Shown here in pieces: positions 32,820-42,181 of a stretch of DNA of 64,000 bases; the first letter of the stretch is position 1, and every line of letters begins with the position of its first letter. The notes under the pieces were generated by a model. The model was not told the DNA's origin. It was given only the letters and a program-made list of their open reading frames with translations, and did not search any database. Source of the DNA: a bacterium (lineage in GTDB: Bacteria; Desulfobacterota; Binatia; HRBIN30; CADEER01); NCBI GenBank assembly GCA_030430165.1, contig JAUIGL010000024.1:1-64000 (forward strand). The letters are read 5' to 3'. The translations under genes were made by a program, and so were the position numbers.

Positions 32820-34283
32820 TCAAGTGCCACAGAACGTCGCCTGCACTTCCTCTTCGGGGCGCGGCGCGAGTCGATAGATGCCGTCTTCGGCGCGCTCTTC
32901 GTAGGGGGTCTGCAGAGCCTGGTGCATGCGGTGGAAGGGGGCGAAGTCGCCTTCGATGCCGGCGTTGATCACCTCCTCTATGCGGTGGTTGCGAGGGATG
33001 ACGGCGGGGTTGGCGCCACGGATGCGCCGGCTGGCGTCTTTGGTGGCGATGCCGCGGCGGGCCAGATCGGCGCGCCATTCGTCGAGCCATTCCAGCGGCG
33101 CGCGCGGGTCGGCAAACTCGCTGCGCAACGGCGCGTCGTCACCGTCGAGGGCGTTGGCGAGATGGCGAAAGGTGCGCGTGAAGTCGGCGCGCTCGCGGTG
33201 CATCAGCTGAAGCAGCGACTCGGCCAGGGACCAGGAAGCGTCGTCGCCCGCGGCGATACCGAGCTTGGCGGCGAAGCGCTCGATCATCGCCGCCTCGATC
33301 TGCCGCGCGTAGGCTTCGAGCTCGCGCTTGGCGGCGGCGATCGCCTTGTCCTGGTCTTCGTCGATGAGCGGCAACAACGTGTCGGCAAGACGCGCCAGGT
33401 TCCACTGCGCGATCGGCGGTTGGTTGTGGAAGGCGTACCTGCCGCCGTGGTCGATCGAGCTGAACTTCTTGGCCGGGTCGTAGGCGTCGAGGAATGCGCA
33501 CGGGCCGTAGTCGATGGTCTCACCGGAGATGCTGGTGTTGTCCGTATTCATGACGCCGTGGATGAATCCGAGACTCATCCAGGCGGCGACCAGCTGTGCC
33601 TGCCGGCTGATCACACCGGCAAAGAAGGCGAGGGCGGGGTTGTCGGCGTCGGCAGCTTGCGGATCGAGGCGTTGCATGGAGTAGTCGAGAAGCTGGCGCA
33701 GGTTGTCCAGATCGTCGCGCGCGCGCAGGTACTGGAACGTCCCGACCCGGATGTGCGAGCGAGCCACGCGGACGAAAACTCCGCCGGGCAGCGGCGTCTC
33801 TCGAAATACCGACTCTCCGCTCCACACCGCCGCCAGCGCGCGAGTGGTCGGCACGCCGAGCGCGTGCATGGCTTCGGAGACCAGATACTCCCGCAACACC
33901 GGGCCCAGTGCCGAGCGGCCGTCGCCGCGTCGCGAGAACGGCGTCGGGCCCGACCCTTTCAGCTGGATGTCGCGCCGAACGCCGTCGCGTCCGACGACCT
34001 CACCGAGCAGAATCGCGCGGCCGTCGCCGAGCACCGGCGAGAATCCGCCGAACTGATGCCCGGAATAAGCCATGGCGATCGGCTCGGCGCCCTGCGGCAG
34101 CCGGTTGCCGGCGAACAGCTGAGCGATGTCGGCCGGGTCGTAGTCGCCGGCATCGACGCCGAGCAGATCGGCCAGCTCGGAGTTGAACGCGATCAGCTGT
34201 GGATCGTCGACCGGTGTCGGCTCGACGTGCGCGAACAGCTCTCGCGGCAGGCGGGCGTAGGTGTTGTCGAAGGCGAACTGCAT
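32820..34283 (-). CDS. selO: Protein adenylyltransferase SelO (YdiU/UPF0061)
   Basis: A pseudokinase-fold enzyme that AMPylates proteins on Ser, Thr or Tyr, linked to redox stress. The 487-aa product starts at ATG 34283 (MQFAFDNTYARLP). The family blocks AMAYSGHQFGGFSPVLGDGRA, KGSGPTPFSRRGDGR, GFIHGVMNTDN, SGETIDYGPCAFLD and the C-terminal NPAVIPRNHRIEE are intact. Like many bacterial members it ends with a conserved Cys near the terminus (TFCGT), the position that is selenocysteine in animal SelO. It is divergent from the RND adaptor gene (86 bp). Confidence 0.95.
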   Translation of the reverse strand: MQFAFDNTYARLPRELFAHVEPTPVDDPQLIAFNSELADLLGVDAGDYDPADIAQLFAGNRLPQGAEPIAMAYSGHQFGGFSPVLGDGRAILLGEVVGRDGVRRDIQLKGSGPTPFSRRGDGRSALGPVLREYLVSEAMHALGVPTTRALAAVWSGESVFRETPLPGGVFVRVARSHIRVGTFQYLRARDDLDNLRQLLDYSMQRLDPQAADADNPALAFFAGVISRQAQLVAAWMSLGFIHGVMNTDNTSISGETIDYGPCAFLDAYDPAKKFSSIDHGGRYAFHNQPPIAQWNLARLADTLLPLIDEDQDKAIAAAKRELEAYARQIEAAMIERFAAKLGIAAGDDASWSLAESLLQLMHRERADFTRTFRHLANALDGDDAPLRSEFADPRAPLEWLDEWRADLARRGIATKDASRRIRGANPAVIPRNHRIEEVINAGIEGDFAPFHRMHQALQTPYEERAEDGIYRLAPRPEEEVQATFCGT

Positions 34284-34369
34284 GGCGACGAGTGTACGGC
34301 TTGTCGCCGGGTAGGCATAGTCGACCGGGGTGTGAGCACCGGGCGCCGGCCTATGGTACGCTCTGGCGA

Positions 34370-35476
34370 ATGATCGGAAACCCGTCCCGGCGACGTGCGA
34401 ATACTTCTGGCTGGCAGACTGCACTTATCTGGTCGCTCGCATTGGGCGCGACCGCGACCGCGACCGCGGCGGCAGACTCGGCGGCGCCAGTGCGGATTGC
34501 GCGTGCCGTGGCGACCGACTCGGCGCGACTGCTGCGCCTGACCGGAACGGTCACTGCGAAGCAGCGGGCGCGGCTCTCGCCCCGGGTGAGCGGTTTGGTG
34601 GCGGAGGTCTACGTCGACGCCGGCGATCGCGTCGACAGGGGTGATGTCCTCCTCGATCTCGATCGAGCGTTGGCGCAATTGGCAGAGAAGAGGGCGCGCG
34701 CCGCTCTCGCCGAAGCGCGCGCGCAGCAGGCCGAGTCGGCGCGACTCGAGGCCGAGGCGGCGACCCTGCTCGCCGACGAGTTCATTCCCGAATCGGAGGT
34801 CGAGGCGCGGAAGGCGACGCTGAAGCGGAACGTCGCCGCGGTTGCGCGGCTCGACGCCGACGCGCGCGAGGCGCGCGAGATCGTCGAGCGACATTCCGTG
34901 GTTGCGCCGTTTGCCGGAGTGATCGCGCGCAAGAATACCGAAGCCGGCGAATGGGTGCAGACGGGCACGACCGTCCTCGAGCTGGTCGGCACCGAAGGGA
35001 TGTGGTTCGACGTCCAGGCGCCGCAGGAACGCTTCGCCGACATCCAGCCGGACACCCGCGTCGAGGTCTATCTGGACGGTAGCGGCGGCGCGTCGCGCGG
35101 CGGTCGTGTCAGCGCGATCGTCCCGGTGCACGACCCCAACGCGCGGACCTTCCTGGTGCGCGTCGAACTGGAGGACGCAGCGGCGGATCTGGTCCCGGGC
35201 ATGTCGGGGGAAGCGGCGTTCGCGATCGGCGCGCGCGGCGGGGCGGTGACCGTACCGCGCGACGCCCTGGTGCGCGGGGTCGACGGCGATCAGGTGTGGG
35301 TGGTCGAGGAGCGCGACGGGGTCCAGGAGGCCGTCGCGCGTGGCGTAAAGGTCGGGCGTTCGCTCGCCGAGCGGGTCGAGGTCATCGAAGGGTTGAGCGC
35401 GGGGGTCGCGGTCGTGGTGCGCGGCAACGAGAATCTGCGCGACGGCCAGGCGGTGCGGGTGCTCGGCGAGAGCTGA
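34370..35476 (+). CDS. RND efflux periplasmic adaptor (membrane-fusion protein)
   Basis: A 368-aa HlyD/AcrA-type adaptor that links the inner-membrane pump to an outer-membrane channel. A signal-like N-terminus precedes a lipoyl half-motif (RLSPRVSGLVAEVYVDAGDRVDRGD), a coiled-coil hairpin rich in Ala, Glu and Arg (about 95-165), the second lipoyl half (VVAPFAGVIARKNTEAGEWV), a beta-barrel and a membrane-proximal domain (VPRDALVRG...). I chose ATG 34370 because it precedes the hydrophobic segment. The pump gene follows after 3 bp. No TolC-like channel gene lies in the window, so the complex must borrow one. Confidence 0.9.
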   Translation: MIGNPSRRRANTSGWQTALIWSLALGATATATAAADSAAPVRIARAVATDSARLLRLTGTVTAKQRARLSPRVSGLVAEVYVDAGDRVDRGDVLLDLDRALAQLAEKRARAALAEARAQQAESARLEAEAATLLADEFIPESEVEARKATLKRNVAAVARLDADAREAREIVERHSVVAPFAGVIARKNTEAGEWVQTGTTVLELVGTEGMWFDVQAPQERFADIQPDTRVEVYLDGSGGASRGGRVSAIVPVHDPNARTFLVRVELEDAAADLVPGMSGEAAFAIGARGGAVTVPRDALVRGVDGDQVWVVEERDGVQEAVARGVKVGRSLAERVEVIEGLSAGVAVVVRGNENLRDGQAVRVLGES

Positions 35477-35479
35477 TCG

Positions 35480-38400
35480 ATGTTGGAGCAAACACTACGC
35501 CGCGGCACCCTGCTGGCGGTCGCCGTCCTCATCGTCTGTGTCTTCGGCGTCGTCGCCGCGCTCAAGGTGCCGGTGCAGATGATCCCCGATCTCGAGGTGC
35601 GGACGATCAGCGTGCGCACCGACTGGCCCGGGGCGACGCCGCAGGACGTCGAGAAGGAGATCGTGATCGAGCAGGAGGAGTACCTGCGCGACATCCCGAG
35701 CCTCCAGCGCATGATCTCCCAGGCGAACACCGGCGGCGCGATGATCGAGCTCGAATTTCCGTTCGGTGTCGACATCAACGAAGCCCTGGTTCGCGTCAAC
35801 AACGCGCTGACCCAGGTGCCTTCCTATCCCGAGAACGTCGACGAGCCGCGCCTCTACACCAGCTCGTTCTCGAACAACGCCTTCATCTACCTGCGCGTCG
35901 AGCCGCTGCCCGGTGCGGACGTCGACATGACGATGATGCGCGACTTCATCGACGACAACGTCCGCGTGCGCCTCGAGCGGGTGCCCAACGTGTCCGAGGT
36001 CGCGGTCATGGGCGGCGCCGAGCGCCAGGTGCAGATCGAGGTCGACGCCGGCCGGTTGGCCGAGCGCCGGATTACGCTGGCGCAGCTGCGCAACGCGATT
36101 CGATCGCGCAACCGGGACGTGTCCGGCGGCGACCTGGACAGCGGCAAACGCCGCTATCTTCTGCGCACGGTCGGGCGCTTCGATTCGCTCGAGGCGATCG
36201 AGGACGTCGTCCTCGCCGAGCGCGACGGCGCCTTCATTCGCCTGCGCGACGTCGGCGAGGTGAGGCTCGGCCACTTCGAGGAACGGCAGCGCGCCTTCGC
36301 CGGCGGCAAGCCGGTGGTGTCGCTGTCGATCCGGCGCGAGATCGGATCGAACGTGATCACCATCATGGACGCGGTCCTGCCGGTGATCGACGAGATCAAT
36401 CGCGACGTGCTCGAGCCGGCGGGGATGAGAATGTACCTGAGCAGCGAGGACGTGCGCTACGTGCGCGACTCGGCGCTCAACGTCTGGCAGAACCTGATCC
36501 TCGGCGCCTTCTTGGCGACCGGGGTGATGTACCTGTTTCTGCGGTCGGTACCGCTGACTCTGATCGGAGTGATGGGGATCCCGATCTGCACGATCGCGGC
36601 GTTTCTCGGACTGCTGATTACCGGCCGCACCATCAACGTCATCTCCCTCGCCGGCATCGCCTTCGCCATCGGCATGACTCTCGACAACAGTATCGTCGTT
36701 CTCGAGGCAATCGAGCGCGAACGCTCGCGCGGCCGCAATGCGTTCGCCGCGGCCGTCGCCGGCGTGCGTCAGGTTTGGCCCGCCGTCCTGGCGTCGACCA
36801 TGACGACGATTCTCGTGTTCGCGCCGATCCTCTTCATCCAAGAGGAGGCGGGACAGCTCTACGCCGATGTCGCCGCGGCGATTTCGGCTTCGATCTTCGC
36901 ATCGATGCTGGTCGCGATCACGGTCTTGCCAGCCGCCGGCGCCCGACTGCCGGGAGGTGACATCGGCGGCGCCAAGGCCGGACGCGGAGTCGTTCGCTGG
37001 ATCTCGTCGCTCGTCGGCTGGCTGATCGAGACGCGCACGCGGCGCATGGTTTGTTTGGTGTCCACATTGGCGGCAATGGTGTGGACGGTGGTGGTGCTCA
37101 CGCCGCCGGCGGAGTACCTGCCGGAAGGGGAGGAGGCCAAGACCTTCGCGATCCTGATTCCGCCGCCGGGCTACAACTTGAATGAGATGACCGAGGTCGC
37201 CGAGGATCTCAATCGGTACTTCGTTCCCTACCTCGACGACGACCCGGCTCGCTTCGCGGCGGGAGAGGCGGAGGTTCCGGCGCTCAAGACCTGGCTGGTC
37301 ATCGTCAGTCCGGAACGGATCATGACGATCGCCGAGCCGCGCGATCCGAGCCAGATCGAGGACCTGATGCAGATCCTGATCGGCCGCTATCGCTCCTATC
37401 CGGGGATGCGTTCGTTTGCCTCGCGCGGCTCGATCATCAGCAGCAACGACGGCGGCACACGCAGTGTCAACGTCGACGTCAGCGGTACCCAGTTGGCGTC
37501 GATCTACGACGCGGCGATGGCGGTGTATCGCTCGGCCGGCGACGTTTTCGACGGGGCGCAGATCAACTCGGTGCCGCCGGCGCTCACCCTGGGGCAACCC
37601 CTGATCGAAGTGCGACCGCGGTGGGATCGTGCCGCCGAGCTCGGTTTCTCCGCTCAAGAGCTCGGCTACGCGGTCGCCGTGCTCAGCGACGGCGCCTACG
37701 TCGACGAGTTCTACCTCGGCGGCGACGACAAGATCGACATCTTCCTATTCAGTGCCGAAGGTACCGACCAGCAGCTGGCCAACCTCGACGACCTGCCGAT
37801 CTACACGCCGCGTGGCTCGATCGTGCCGCTGAGCTCGATCGCCGATCTGGTGGAGACCACGGCTACCGAGACGATTCGCCGGGTGGACGGCCGCCGCACC
37901 GTCACCTTGAACATCATTCCGCCGCGCGAGGTCGCCTTGGAGACCGCAGTCGTGCGGGTCGAGCGCGAGGTGCTGGGGGCGCTGCGTCGGCAAGGCAAGG
38001 TGCCGCAGGGCGTCACCCTCGACATCTCCGGCGCCAGCGACCAGCTCAACGCGACGCGCCAGGCCCTGTCGGGGAACTTCGCGATCGCCTTGCTGCTCTG
38101 CTACCTGCTGCTGGTCGCGATCTTCACCCACTGGGGCTACCCGTTCATCATCATGACGACGGTCCCGCTCGGTATCGCCGGGGGAATCATCGGCCTGTGG
38201 GTGTTGAACGGAATCGGCGCGGTGCTGCCGTTGTTCGGTCTGGAGGCCTTCCCGCATCAGCCGTTCGACATGATCACGATGATGGGATTCCTGATTCTCC
38301 TCGGAACCGTCGTCAACAACCCGATCTTGATCGTCGACGAAACCCGCAACCGCCTGAGCGAGAGTGACCTCGACCCACGCGAAGCAGTGCGCCAGGCGGT

Positions 38401-38713
38401 CGACGCGCGCCTGCGCCCGGTGTTGATGTCGACGATTACGACGCTATTCGGGCTCGCTCCGGTCGTCTTTCTCCCCGGAGCCGGCACCGAGCTCTACCGC
38501 GGTCTGGGGGCGATCGTCTTGTTCGGTCTGTTGATCGCCATGTTCGTCACCCTGTTCTTCCTGCCGTCCCTGCTGGTGACCCTGCTCGAGGTTCGCCGCG
38601 GCGCCGGTACTCTGCTCGGCTTGCGCGTCGACGACCCCGACACCGTAGCCGTTCCCCCACAGGCCGCCATCTCCGGCAAGTCCGCCGCCGCCATGGGCCG
38701 AGACCCGGCCTAA
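35480..38713 (+). CDS. RND-family efflux pump permease
   Basis: A 1077-aa proton-driven inner-membrane transporter of the AcrB fold: an N-terminal helix, a porter domain (DWPGATPQDVEKEI, SFSNNAFIYLRV), six helices, a second porter domain and a further six helices. In the TM4 relay the usual Asp-Asp is Asp-Asn (D402-N403 in GMTLDNSIVVLE). In TM10 the position that is Lys in AcrB reads Asn-Asn (946-947 in GTVVNNPILIVDE). This pattern is known from RND subfamilies other than HAE1, so it exports an unknown substrate by a variant relay. It is cotranscribed with the adaptor (3-bp gap) and convergent with the esterase gene. Confidence 0.93.
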   Translation: MLEQTLRRGTLLAVAVLIVCVFGVVAALKVPVQMIPDLEVRTISVRTDWPGATPQDVEKEIVIEQEEYLRDIPSLQRMISQANTGGAMIELEFPFGVDINEALVRVNNALTQVPSYPENVDEPRLYTSSFSNNAFIYLRVEPLPGADVDMTMMRDFIDDNVRVRLERVPNVSEVAVMGGAERQVQIEVDAGRLAERRITLAQLRNAIRSRNRDVSGGDLDSGKRRYLLRTVGRFDSLEAIEDVVLAERDGAFIRLRDVGEVRLGHFEERQRAFAGGKPVVSLSIRREIGSNVITIMDAVLPVIDEINRDVLEPAGMRMYLSSEDVRYVRDSALNVWQNLILGAFLATGVMYLFLRSVPLTLIGVMGIPICTIAAFLGLLITGRTINVISLAGIAFAIGMTLDNSIVVLEAIERERSRGRNAFAAAVAGVRQVWPAVLASTMTTILVFAPILFIQEEAGQLYADVAAAISASIFASMLVAITVLPAAGARLPGGDIGGAKAGRGVVRWISSLVGWLIETRTRRMVCLVSTLAAMVWTVVVLTPPAEYLPEGEEAKTFAILIPPPGYNLNEMTEVAEDLNRYFVPYLDDDPARFAAGEAEVPALKTWLVIVSPERIMTIAEPRDPSQIEDLMQILIGRYRSYPGMRSFASRGSIISSNDGGTRSVNVDVSGTQLASIYDAAMAVYRSAGDVFDGAQINSVPPALTLGQPLIEVRPRWDRAAELGFSAQELGYAVAVLSDGAYVDEFYLGGDDKIDIFLFSAEGTDQQLANLDDLPIYTPRGSIVPLSSIADLVETTATETIRRVDGRRTVTLNIIPPREVALETAVVRVEREVLGALRRQGKVPQGVTLDISGASDQLNATRQALSGNFAIALLLCYLLLVAIFTHWGYPFIIMTTVPLGIAGGIIGLWVLNGIGAVLPLFGLEAFPHQPFDMITMMGFLILLGTVVNNPILIVDETRNRLSESDLDPREAVRQAVDARLRPVLMSTITTLFGLAPVVFLPGAGTELYRGLGAIVLFGLLIAMFVTLFFLPSLLVTLLEVRRGAGTLLGLRVDDPDTVAVPPQAAISGKSAAAMGRDPA

Positions 38714-38736
38714 CGCCCGGTCAACGAAGCCCCCGA

Positions 38737-38782
38737 CCGCCCCCAACCGCCCCCAGCTCCCAGATCCCAGCTCCTAGATCCC
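38737..38782. repeat. CCCCCAACCG / CCCAGATCC tandem tract
   Basis: Short C-rich units (CCGCCCCCA twice) followed by CCCAGATCCCAG and CCTAGATCCC in the convergent spacer between the RND pump and the esterase. It is the same unit, in reverse orientation, as the GGGATCT tract at 39785-39820. Confidence 0.6.
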
Positions 38783-38785
38783 GGA

Positions 38786-38800
38786 AGGCGCGAAGCGCCT
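38786..38800. terminator. Small GC-rich hairpin in convergent spacer
   Basis: AGGCGC-GAA-GCGCCT is a perfect 6-bp stem with a GAA loop between the stops of the RND pump (38713) and the esterase (38808). There is no U-run; the terminator role is inferred from position only. Confidence 0.4.
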
Positions 38801-38807
38801 CGCCCAA

Positions 38808-39743
38808 TCAGTGATCCAAATACTCGCCGAGCACGCAGCTGAAGCCAGCTGGTGGGTCCGTCAGCACGAAGTCGGCGGGATCGCTGCCCTTAGGGTGCGA
38901 CAGCAGGGTGCTGGTCAGCCACGAGGTCATCGCCGCCGGCCAGATGTGACCGTGGCTGCCGCTGCAGGAGACGGTGACGACGTTGGGTTGCGCGGCGTAG
39001 TAGATCGAAGCGAGCTTGGTCTCGGGGTCGTAGTCGGCGATTGGGTTGTTGGGCGGCCATACGTCGTTCGGACCGCCCCAGATGATGATGACGATCGAGT
39101 CGTCCATGGTGATTGGCGTCAGCGGCTCGACCAGGCCGTTGTACCAGTTGCCAGACGCCGGGATGCCGCCGGCAAATAGATCGGAGTTGAAGTTCATGGT
39201 GCGGTTGGTGAACGAGCCGCCGGCCGAGATCCCGCCTATGTAAATTCGGTCGGCGTCGACCTGCCACTGGCTGGCGATGCAGTGCACCATCGACTCGACG
39301 AAGCGCACGTCGACCTGCTCGTCGTCGATCGGGCCGCCGATCGAGCCGTCCCACCACGGCTCCCAGATCCGGCCGTCGGTGCCCACCCGGGCGCAGTTGG
39401 TGCCATTCTGGCTGCAGGTGCGCACCGGAATGGCGACGATCCAGCCGTCCTCCGGCAGTTGGTCGAGCTCGGACTGCGCGGCGAAGTCGAGCTCCTCCTG
39501 CACGGTGCCGGTCAAGGAGACGAACAGCGGGCGCGGACCGTCGAGATCGTCCGGCAGCATCACGTGAAACTCCCGTTCCACGCCGTCCGAGGGAAAGCCG
39601 ACATTCTCTCCAGGCCTCGGCGCAAACCCGACCGGGCAAGACCCGGGTAGCGCGACGGTGCCGGAGCCGCCTCCATCGTCACTTCCGCAGCCGAACGAAG
39701 AAATCAGGAGAACCGCCGACAGCCAGATCGAGAGAGTACGCAT
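38808..39743 (-). CDS. Lipoprotein esterase (PHB-depolymerase/feruloyl-esterase-like alpha/beta hydrolase)
   Basis: The 311-aa product has a lipoprotein signal ending SSFGCGSDDGGG (lipidated C19). After a short Gly linker the alpha/beta-hydrolase part starts with GVEREFHVMLPDDL and continues PLFVSLTGT. The nucleophile elbow is IGGISAGGSF (S173), and a late His lies in SGSHGHIWPAA, as in polyhydroxybutyrate depolymerase/LpqC-like esterases. Disulfide candidates (C110, C117) suit a periplasmic or surface place. It probably cleaves polyester or carbohydrate-linked esters. It stands alone and is convergent with the RND pump. Confidence 0.85.
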   Translation of the reverse strand: MRTLSIWLSAVLLISSFGCGSDDGGGSGTVALPGSCPVGFAPRPGENVGFPSDGVEREFHVMLPDDLDGPRPLFVSLTGTVQEELDFAAQSELDQLPEDGWIVAIPVRTCSQNGTNCARVGTDGRIWEPWWDGSIGGPIDDEQVDVRFVESMVHCIASQWQVDADRIYIGGISAGGSFTNRTMNFNSDLFAGGIPASGNWYNGLVEPLTPITMDDSIVIIIWGGPNDVWPPNNPIADYDPETKLASIYYAAQPNVVTVSCSGSHGHIWPAAMTSWLTSTLLSHPKGSDPADFVLTDPPAGFSCVLGEYLDH

Positions 39744-39778
39744 CGCCCCAGTCTGTTCCCCAACCTCCGCTGAAGCAA

Positions 39779-40657
39779 CTAAGAGCTGGGATCTGGGATC
39801 TGGGATTTGGGATCTGGGGGCTCCTCGCGGCCACCAAGCGAACCGTCCCGCCGCAACTCAAACCGCGCCGCCGGCTCGTCGCTAAAGTCGCGCACCGTGC
39901 CCTGCACCCGCAGGGCCTGATCGGCGCGCTGCGCTGCGAAGCTGTGGCAGGCACCGCCGATTACCGAGGCGAAGGCGGCGGCACTGGGCATCGCTTCGAA
40001 GTCGTGCATGCGACCGCCGCCGATGAACACTGCTCTTTGGAGGACGAAGGCGGCCTCGCCGAGCTCGCGGTCGCGGGCGCCGAACATCGCGTCGCGGAAC
40101 TGGGCACTGGCGAGATGATGACCCGAGAAATCGGCCGGAGTCGATTCGACGATGCGATACTTCCTCATCCGCCATTCGAGGACCTGCTCGCCGTCGCGCT
40201 GCAGCGACGGATGGGTCGCGTCGTCGACGCGGTCGGGGAGGGCGGCGTCGAAGCGGCGGACCGCGCAACCGCCGGCGCGGACGCGCGCGGCGTGCGTCGC
40301 CGCCAGGCATGCGAGATCGTGCATGTGGGTGCACTGCTCGCGAGCCGCGGTGAAGCCGTACAACTCGACCAGGGGGGCCGAGATCGGCGCCCCCTGCATG
40401 CGCCGCAGCGGCTCGGTCGCGGTCGGACAGGTCACCCAGGGGATGCGCAATGGATCGGCTTCGACGCGGACGATCTCGCGGTCGTCGTGGTGCAGGGTCA
40501 GCGAGAACTCGTGGAAGTCGTCGACCATGTCGACCTCGACCCACCGTTCGCCGGCGCGCAGCTCGATGCGGCGGCGGTAGACGCCGCCGCCGTACGGCAG
40601 CCGCGGGGGAATCGTTGCTTGTGAGGTCGTGGCCACGTCGTCGGTGACGATAGCCAA
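39779..40657 (-). CDS. DUF2889-domain protein
   Basis: The 292-aa product matches the DUF2889 pattern: PYGGGVYRRRIELR, a DFHEFSLTLHHDD block, IPWVTCPTATEPLRRMQG, then REQCTHMHDLACLAATHA. Function is unknown; the conserved Cys and His residues hint at a metal or redox centre. The longest form starts at TTG 40657; GTG 40636 is as likely, and neither has a good ribosome binding site. The C-terminal residues (EEPPDPKSQIPDPSS) are encoded by a GGGATCT tandem tract, so the natural end of the domain has been extended by repeat DNA. Confidence 0.75.
   Translation of the reverse strand: MAIVTDDVATTSQATIPPRLPYGGGVYRRRIELRAGERWVEVDMVDDFHEFSLTLHHDDREIVRVEADPLRIPWVTCPTATEPLRRMQGAPISAPLVELYGFTAAREQCTHMHDLACLAATHAARVRAGGCAVRRFDAALPDRVDDATHPSLQRDGEQVLEWRMRKYRIVESTPADFSGHHLASAQFRDAMFGARDRELGEAAFVLQRAVFIGGGRMHDFEAMPSAAAFASVIGGACHSFAAQRADQALRVQGTVRDFSDEPAARFELRRDGSLGGREEPPDPKSQIPDPSS
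39785..39820. repeat. GGGATCT tandem heptamer tract overlapping a gene end
   Basis: About five units of GGGATCT/GGGATTT run just inside the 3' end of the DUF2889 gene and encode its Pro/Asp/Ser-rich tail. They are the reverse complement of the CCCAGATCC units at 38737-38782. Confidence 0.8.
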
Positions 40658-40755
40658 CGTGGAAACCGGTTTCGACCCGGGCTGGCTCAGGGTAGTGGAT
40701 CAGTTTGATTCGCAACTGCGTTTGCTCGGGGAGCGCGGCCCGAACCCGAATTCCG

Positions 40756-40790
40756 TCCCCCCTTGGCAAGGGGGGACTTCAGGGGGGTCA
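40756..40790 (+). repeat. Palindromic dispersed repeat, copy 2
   Basis: Matches copy 1 (15968-16002) at 34 of 35 bases, including the C6-TTGGCAA-G6 hairpin and the ACTTCAGGGGGGTCA half. It is preceded by CCGAATTCCGTC, which also flanks the inverted copy at 48363-48401. It lies in the spacer after the phytanoyl-CoA-dioxygenase-like gene. Confidence 0.85.
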
Positions 40791-40883
40791 ACTGGAGCCG
40801 CGGTTGGCCCGAAAAGAAGGTCCATGCGGCGCGGCGCGCGTCCTTCGACACTGCCCGGCACTCAAACTGACCCACTGCCTGGG

Positions 40884-42071
40884 TCAGCTCGCGCTTCGCC
40901 GGTCGCGCGCTACCGGCACGCCCGCTTCGCCCTTGATCGCGTCGTTGTAGTGCGTCTGGCCGTCGTGCGGCCGGGCGCCGGGTGGTTTCCAGGTGAGGAT
41001 CAGGCTCTCGCGCAGGACTCCGTCGCCGGTTGGCGGGAAGGCGGCGTGCATCGTGTCGCTGAGGTGCAGGGTCACGTCGCCCGGCTCCGCCTCGATCAGC
41101 ACCGATCCTGCGGGCTCGTCTGCGCGCAACAGTGACGTCGGGCAGCTGTAGGCGTGCGAGCCTGGCAACATCCACAGGCCGCCGGTGTCGCGGTTGCAGG
41201 CGGTGAGAAAGATGGTGAGGTTTACAATCGGACAGTGCAGCGCGTGTCCGCCCATGCCGCAGTCGCGATGCCAGGGGAGATTGGCGAGTCCCTCGGCGAC
41301 GTCCTTGATCTTGAACAGAACCGTCACCGTTTCGCCGAGCAGGTCGGGTTGCAGGCCGAGCCCGAGCACGTCGACCAGGCGGTTCAGCCGGGGGTCGTTC
41401 ACCAGGTCCTGGAACGCCGGTTCGTCGCGTGCCTCGAGGATGCGGGTCAGGCGCTTCTCGCCGCTGGTGGTGACGCCCCACCACGAGTTGTCGTCCGCTT
41501 CGCTGGCTTTGTCGGCGGCGTCGGCGGCGGCGCGCCGGAATGCCTCGATTTCCTTCGCGTCGAACACCGAGCGCACTCGCACGTAGCCGGCGGTCTCGAG
41601 GAAGTGCTTGATGTCGGGCAGGGGATCGTCGCTGGCGAACGACCGCGACGGGTCGAGCGGGGCGCCGAGTGGGTCGCGCAGGTCGAGCTCGTCTGGGTCG
41701 TACACCGGGCGGCCGTGGAACAGCGAGCGCCAGGCGGGTTCCCAGTCGAGAAAACGGCGTGGCTCGCCGCGCAGGACGCGAACTTTGCCCGGATAGAAGA
41801 GCCCCGCGGCGGCCGCGAGATCGTTGGCCAGATCGGAGAAATCCGCGGGGGTGACCTCGACCACCGTGTCGGCCTGGTCGGCGCCGGCGACGACCTCCAC
41901 CGTCTGGTTGCGCGGCACGTAGGAGAAAGCCGGCCCGCCAGTCGACTGCAGAGCGAGCGTTCCCAGGCCTCTCGCCGCGGCGTAGCCGAGTGCGCCGTTC
42001 CCGGAAGCGATTCGCCGCGGCAGGTCGCTCTCGTGAAACTGGACGAAGTCGATCGCGGGGAAGCCAGCCAT
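40884..42071 (-). CDS. Phytanoyl-CoA dioxygenase-like Fe(II)/2-oxoglutarate oxygenase
   Basis: A 395-aa product from ATG 42071 (MAGFPAIDFVQFHES). The N-terminal 140 residues are an unassigned alpha/beta region. The C-terminal part has the iron-binding H-x-D in LPWHRDCGMGGHAL (H268, D270), a distal His in DTMHAAFPPTGDG, and a 2-oxoglutarate-binding Arg in LRESLILTWKP. GGLWMLPGSHAY is the typical PhyH strand. It probably hydroxylates a small or lipid substrate in the cytoplasm. The longer ORF start at 42200 would overlap the divergent lipoprotein start and was rejected. Confidence 0.88.
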   Translation of the reverse strand: MAGFPAIDFVQFHESDLPRRIASGNGALGYAAARGLGTLALQSTGGPAFSYVPRNQTVEVVAGADQADTVVEVTPADFSDLANDLAAAAGLFYPGKVRVLRGEPRRFLDWEPAWRSLFHGRPVYDPDELDLRDPLGAPLDPSRSFASDDPLPDIKHFLETAGYVRVRSVFDAKEIEAFRRAAADAADKASEADDNSWWGVTTSGEKRLTRILEARDEPAFQDLVNDPRLNRLVDVLGLGLQPDLLGETVTVLFKIKDVAEGLANLPWHRDCGMGGHALHCPIVNLTIFLTACNRDTGGLWMLPGSHAYSCPTSLLRADEPAGSVLIEAEPGDVTLHLSDTMHAAFPPTGDGVLRESLILTWKPPGARPHDGQTHYNDAIKGEAGVPVARDRRSAS

Positions 42072-42181
42072 CGCTCCAGAAATACCGAAATAGGAGCAGC
42101 CTGGCCAATTCTCGTTCCACGCCAGTCGCCGGCGGGGCCGTGAATTGGACCGAAAGCGGGCAAAGGTGTTTAGTGGGTGAC

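Noticed and set aside
35495-37657. 720-codon minus-strand ORF opposite the RND pump
   Set aside because: Arg/His/Asp-rich shadow with no domain; the plus strand is a clear RND permease.
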